DNA of 64,000 bases from Trebonia kvetii (GTDB taxonomy: Bacteria > Actinomycetota > Actinomycetes > Streptosporangiales > Streptosporangiaceae), in contig NZ_RPFW01000002.1 of assembly GCF_007827045.1 (NCBI RefSeq), positions 310,001 to 374,000 on the forward strand, written 5' to 3'. Shown here piece after piece: positions 61,501-64,000 of this stretch. Made by a program: the position numbers and the translations under genes. Position 1 is the stretch's first letter. Each line of letters begins with the position of its first letter. The notes beneath the pieces are model-generated. The model had not been told where the DNA came from. It did no database searches and was given only the letters and a program-made list of their open reading frames with translations.

Positions 61501-61925
61501 TCCCCCGCGTCACTCCGCCAGGTCATCGCGATCCCGGACCAGGTCGCGGCGCCGCTGCCGCGCAGCACGTCGTCGCGGAGGCGACCTGTTCCAGATTCGC
61601 GGCTGGCATCGGTCTTGCCCCGCATGTACGACAGGATGCTGCGCTGTTCCGCTCCCCGGGCCCGTCCCATGACGTTGTCGTTAGACGCGCCGTTGAACGG
61701 CGTGCTGCTGTCCATCATCAGCGCGATGTTCGCATCCAGCAGCGTCGACTTGCCGGTGCCGCTCCCGCCGGTGAGCAGCGTCGCGGTGTCGGCGAAGGTC
61801 ACCCGGTGGTGGCCCTCGAAGCCGCCCCAGTTCACCAGCTGCAGCGACTCGGCGAGCCACTGCTGCGTCCGGCCGCGCGTGCCGCCAGCCGGAACCGCAT
61901 GGCTGGCCTGCTGTGTTACCGTCAC
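58536..61925 (-). CDS. jetC: Wadjet protein JetC (SMC/MukB-like ATPase)
   Basis: The 1129-residue ATPase has Walker A LLTGGSGTGKSTLLDANIALM (~50-70, GTGKS at 56-60), long coiled-coil arms (~330-480 and ~660-900), a hinge region between, the ABC signature GGKSGGESQELVAF (~1018) and Walker B YAPVFLDEGFVKSD (~1050). It forms the loop-extruding motor with JetA and JetB. GTG 61925 overlaps the jetB stop (GTGA). No lesions are visible over 3.4 kb, which argues for an active system. Confidence 0.93.
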   Translation of the reverse strand: MTVTQQASHAVPAGGTRGRTQQWLAESLQLVNWGGFEGHHRVTFADTATLLTGGSGTGKSTLLDANIALMMDSSTPFNGASNDNVMGRARGAEQRSILSYMRGKTDASRESGTGRLRDDVLRGSGAATWSGIAMTWRSDAGERFTALRMYYAPVSAQAIGDVVKRLATIRDALDLSEVAEFAAQQFPERAMERRFPGLAFEASYHAFAATLHARLGIGANGDGAKALKLLARIQGGRQFVTVDTLYKEMVLEEPATFAAADRAVEHFDDIQTAYNTMKTAEQQVEVLEAVPGIHQAMTAAIAEAELIDTFRISDPPGAATPFTRWQCRAEDVLLREAAAANRTEHEVAAGTAKAARTKRAELKARISDLQEQQRLSGGDALEAAERRLAKLHDDLTAARAERADFDARTEPLGRHPETSEQFEALRRSSEAFLAAFPARKTELRELRDQTIRDAQPLLTERGNLQRETDSLAGRHGLVPHDLHAARLAAAAAMGLTPDNLPFVAELIDMQPQFEEWRTAAELALAGFALTMLVDQDLLPQLRRRIDSREMRRRLRFEGVPLRQEIRRLPDTAVLPGRLAYRQGPFTGWLTNTLTAKFGFTCVGSAAELDSAGLGLTVAGQTRDGQRGAHGGHGAPHVIGFSNEGRIRQIAERITVIDNSLTWLQRVANGYENQEAALDGERDGHMHVTATTWARIDVRSVEEAINEQSAVLERLLADNDILQGLKRLETKAQEELDQTEPGMYAAEKRLKELDEEHVQLLREADGNGAQLRQLESDPSAGLTPEQGARLRAEYERTGQPWSLREFRLAIPRVRHALAEQASRIRREADHQANLLSVVFQRFQDRWERPNLGTSADSYDGYREILDHLVADGLHERRVKFSRQVSDWTGVDLLALHGAYEESVEEIETRLVPVNEILASLPFGPDRDRLCINLRRTESRDIAQFRRELKTLASDTTQLRDGREIEARFARLKRFIDLIRKSDKMTQREYLIDVRRHVEIDAERRDLQGRQLSVYTSIGGKSGGESQELVAFIVGAALRYQLGDADLARPRYAPVFLDEGFVKSDAEFTGRAVRAWQALGFQLIIGAPLDKVTGIEPYMDELYQVTKNNRKHSHIRKIHPVTAAGTEPGRP

Positions 61926-62644
61926 GCCGTGACCTCCTCATCCGCCACTCTCCCGGCCGTCGCCGGGACCTCGGAAGGACCTGCGTTCTGACGGGCAAGG
62001 GACTCGGCCAGCTCCACAAGCCTGCCAACAGGGAGCAGCACCTCGATGATCGGGGAGATCCGGTAACGTCCCCGCTCCGCGGTCTCCAGCAGGATGTCGC
62101 TCTTCGCCAGTGCATCGACGGCGCGCTCAGCGGCGCGCTGCGCCTCAACGTGGTTGGTCGTGCTGGCCGGCAAGTAGTTCGCAGCCTCGTCGGCGAGCTC
62201 GCGGCCGTCCACGAAGACCGCCTCTTCCCCGGCGCTGGTGGCGCTCCGGAACAGGCCGCGGAGGTGGACCATGAGCACGGTCTGCTCCCTGGTGTAGGCG
62301 AGATTATGAAGCAGGGTGGGGTAGGCCCCGCCGCCGTCCGGGATGGCCTGGCGTTTATAGGCGACGCCGTAGTCCCGGTCCACGACCAGCTGGAGGAACA
62401 TGTCGTTGAGCCGACTTTCCAGCAAGGTGCGGTTTTCCGTCATCACGCGCCATACGTCCGGCTCCCGTTCCGCGGATATGTAGCGCCGCTTGAGGATGGC
62501 GACCAGCGCGCGGCGCACCTCCTGGGCCAATTGCCCGCAGTCGCCCTCGAATAGGGAGGTCCCGTTGTCCTCCCACAGGCCGTCATCGTCTCGCTGCGGG
62601 TTGCCGGCTGTGTCGCCGCGCGGCGCGGCGGTGTCGTCAGTCAT
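61922..62644 (-). CDS. jetB: Wadjet protein JetB (MukE-like, DUF4194)
   Basis: The 240-residue protein has an acidic N-terminus followed by the DUF4194 core: GDCGQLAQEVRRALVAILKRRYISAE, LLESRLNDMFLQLVVDRDYGVAYKRQ and PTLLHNLAYTREQTVLMVHLRGLF. A winged-helix-like end reads AVDALAKSDILLETAERGRYRISPIIEVLL. It is the MukE-like clamp subunit that links JetA to JetC. Both ends overlap neighbours by 4 bp. Confidence 0.9.
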   Translation of the reverse strand: MTDDTAAPRGDTAGNPQRDDDGLWEDNGTSLFEGDCGQLAQEVRRALVAILKRRYISAEREPDVWRVMTENRTLLESRLNDMFLQLVVDRDYGVAYKRQAIPDGGGAYPTLLHNLAYTREQTVLMVHLRGLFRSATSAGEEAVFVDGRELADEAANYLPASTTNHVEAQRAAERAVDALAKSDILLETAERGRYRISPIIEVLLPVGRLVELAESLARQNAGPSEVPATAGRVADEEVTA

Positions 62645-64000
62645 GACTGCCGGTCCAGGTCGTGGGCTTCCAGCGCACCCAGCTGCTCGTGCGTGAACAC
62701 TGTCCGGGTGGTGGTGAAAGAGCGCCGGGTCCCGTCCGGCCGCACGGCCTCGAAGAGATCGGCCTCGCCAGAGTCGCGGAGCTCCTTCGCCCCCGTCGCT
62801 GCGGCGATGTGAAGGAGGCCGAATACTTCCACGGGCCTTCTGAGGCCGGCCTCGGCCGATGCGAAGACCTCGCCGGCGGACACGGCTTCGAGTTCCTGTA
62901 CGGCGGCGGTCACCAGCTCGCGGAGGGCACCGAGATCCGGGCCGCCCTGCCTGCGCAGCTCCTCAAGTGACGTGGGGTCCGCCGCCTCAGCCTGCGTGTC
63001 AGCCAGCGGCAGCGGCGGAATGTGGTCGCCGGGGTTGTAGAACCGCTGCCGCAGATGGGCGACCTCAAGCGACGGCAGGTCGAGGGCGATGCCGGCCCGG
63101 GACCGGGGCCCGGATTTCTCCATCCAGGAGGCCAGCTCCGACCTGCAGCGGCGCAGGGCCTCGTCCAGTTCCCGCTCGCGCAGCGCATCATGCCGCGCGA
63201 TGTGCGCCCGCAATGTCGCCGACAGGCGCCTTCGCTGCTCCTGCACGATGCCCATTCCGTGGCGTACCGCGATGACGGTGTTGCGGAAGTCCCTGGCCTC
63301 GGCCGGGGTTACGGCGACCGCGAACGGGTGCTCGAGGATGGTCTTGAGGTCGTCTCGAAGTTCCTTCAGCAGCCGGTCGTCACGCAGCAGTTCAACGGCA
63401 CCGACGAACGCCCGGCCCTCGGCCGACTCTGTCATGAGGTCGGAGGATCTTTCCAGGTACAGGTCAAGCACGTGGCCCGCGCGCCGGCCCTCAGCACGGA
63501 ACTCGCCGACGATCACCCGCTGGATCGCCTTCACGGCCTCAGAGACGCGCAGGAAGTCAGCCGGCAGCTGCGCGATCAGGTCCCGGAGATTCAGGTACTC
63601 CTCCAGGACCCGGTCATCCGGGGCGATCTCGATCTCGCCGCCGCCGCAAATGCGGTCCCGCTCTGCCGTAAGGCGCCGGATTTCGTCATCAAGGCGCCGT
63701 ACCCGCTCCTCCCGGTCCGGGTTGGCATCATTCGCGCAGCGGCGGGCTGCGTCAAGGATTGTCTTGATGCGCGACTGGCTGAACATCGACCGGTCACCTG
63801 AGAGCCGCTTGACGTAGTCGATTGCCTCCTGCGCGTGTGACGTCAGCGCGTACTCCTCCACGTGATCCTCATTTGCCGCCAGCACTAGCCACTGCTCCTT
63901 GACCCAGCGGCGGCACAGCACCCGCGGCGGATCATCCGGGACTTCCTCGCCCGCTGCGGCCAGCTCTGCTAGGTAGGTCCTGACCTGCGCATGAAGCTGC
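62641..64000 (-). CDS. jetA: Wadjet protein JetA (MukF-like, DUF3375), 5' end outside the window
   Basis: The frame is open to the window edge, so the start is missing. The visible 452 residues carry DUF3375 features: VRTYLAELAAAGEEVPDDPP, RWVKEQWLVLAANEDHVEEY, LTSHAQEAIDYVKRLSGDRSMFSQSRI, a coiled region REERVRRLDDEIRRLTAERDRI and LERSSDLMTESAEGRAFVGAVELL. It is the kleisin-type subunit that opens the Wadjet operon. Its TGA overlaps the jetB start (ATGA). An in-frame ATG-like start at 63921 is internal, not the true start. Confidence 0.92.
   Translation of the reverse strand, partial: QLHAQVRTYLAELAAAGEEVPDDPPRVLCRRWVKEQWLVLAANEDHVEEYALTSHAQEAIDYVKRLSGDRSMFSQSRIKTILDAARRCANDANPDREERVRRLDDEIRRLTAERDRICGGGEIEIAPDDRVLEEYLNLRDLIAQLPADFLRVSEAVKAIQRVIVGEFRAEGRRAGHVLDLYLERSSDLMTESAEGRAFVGAVELLRDDRLLKELRDDLKTILEHPFAVAVTPAEARDFRNTVIAVRHGMGIVQEQRRRLSATLRAHIARHDALRERELDEALRRCRSELASWMEKSGPRSRAGIALDLPSLEVAHLRQRFYNPGDHIPPLPLADTQAEAADPTSLEELRRQGGPDLGALRELVTAAVQELEAVSAGEVFASAEAGLRRPVEVFGLLHIAAATGAKELRDSGEADLFEAVRPDGTRRSFTTTRTVFTHEQLGALEAHDLDRQS

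Noticed and set aside
58530..61991. Plus-strand frames of 433 and 707 codons across jetC
   Set aside because: Antisense shadows of jetC; the minus strand has Walker A, signature and Walker B motifs.

Overview
The window is about 70% G+C, uses many GTG starts and ATGA/GTGA gene overlaps, and carries DinB, PadR, HxlR, TipA-like MerR, ECF42 and SigX5-type sigma, TAT-exported and LanC-like proteins. This points to a high-GC actinomycete, probably a soil filamentous one (Streptosporangiales/Streptomycetales-like). The species cannot be named from the sequence alone. No rRNA, tRNA or CRISPR array was seen.

Layout. 0-9.7 kb: housekeeping and small accessory genes: GH15 tail, DinB, PadR operon, signal peptidase I, a sir2 gene split by an IS605-type tnpB element, a nonsense-interrupted VIT-family gene, a YhhN protein, a DGPF/ECF42 sigma pair and a threonine-dehydratase-like enzyme. 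9.9-16.2 kb: an orphan LanC-like cyclase, divergent from a complete, translationally coupled branched-chain amino-acid-type ABC importer (livG-F-H-M-K). 16.3-25.8 kb: methyltransferase, GNAT, adenosine-deaminase-like, Imm5-like, secreted M28 peptidase, DeoR, MFS exporter, SigX5-type sigma factor and TetR. 25.9-30.5 kb: a 1053-residue iron protein (ferritin-like, two CDGSH motifs, a ferredoxin-like domain and a globin-like C-terminus), divergent from a LysR regulator and next to an HbpS/GlcG protein. 30.6-34.5 kb: a secreted glycosidase pair, one of which is broken.

34.9-41.3 kb holds an operon of four overlapping or closely packed genes: intracellular subtilase, ECF sigma factor, small regulatory-like protein and TPR-CHAT (caspase-like) protease. 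A zinc-ribbon protein and a beta-rich protein lie beside it. This looks like a regulated protease-cascade or conflict module. 42-45.7 kb: a GAF-GGDEF cyclase, a frameshifted exported protein and a single-chain sigma-like/anti-sigma-like membrane protein. 45.7-49.5 kb: HxlR/SDR and TetR/SDR/F420-type reductase units.

49.5-55.8 kb is a recombination-prone zone: gene fragments (luciferase-like, lanC, SDR), a frameshifted LysR gene, a MerR-methyltransferase fusion, three copies of a dispersed repeat, and a 2.1-kb segment bounded by two inverted 28-bp dif-like (XerC/XerD-type) sites. That segment carries six copies of a 20-bp iteron and small orphan ORFs. 56.2-64 kb is a defence locus: a HEPN/zinc-ribbon protein convergent with a Wadjet operon (JetA, cut by the window end, then JetB, JetC and JetD), all coupled by 4-bp overlaps.
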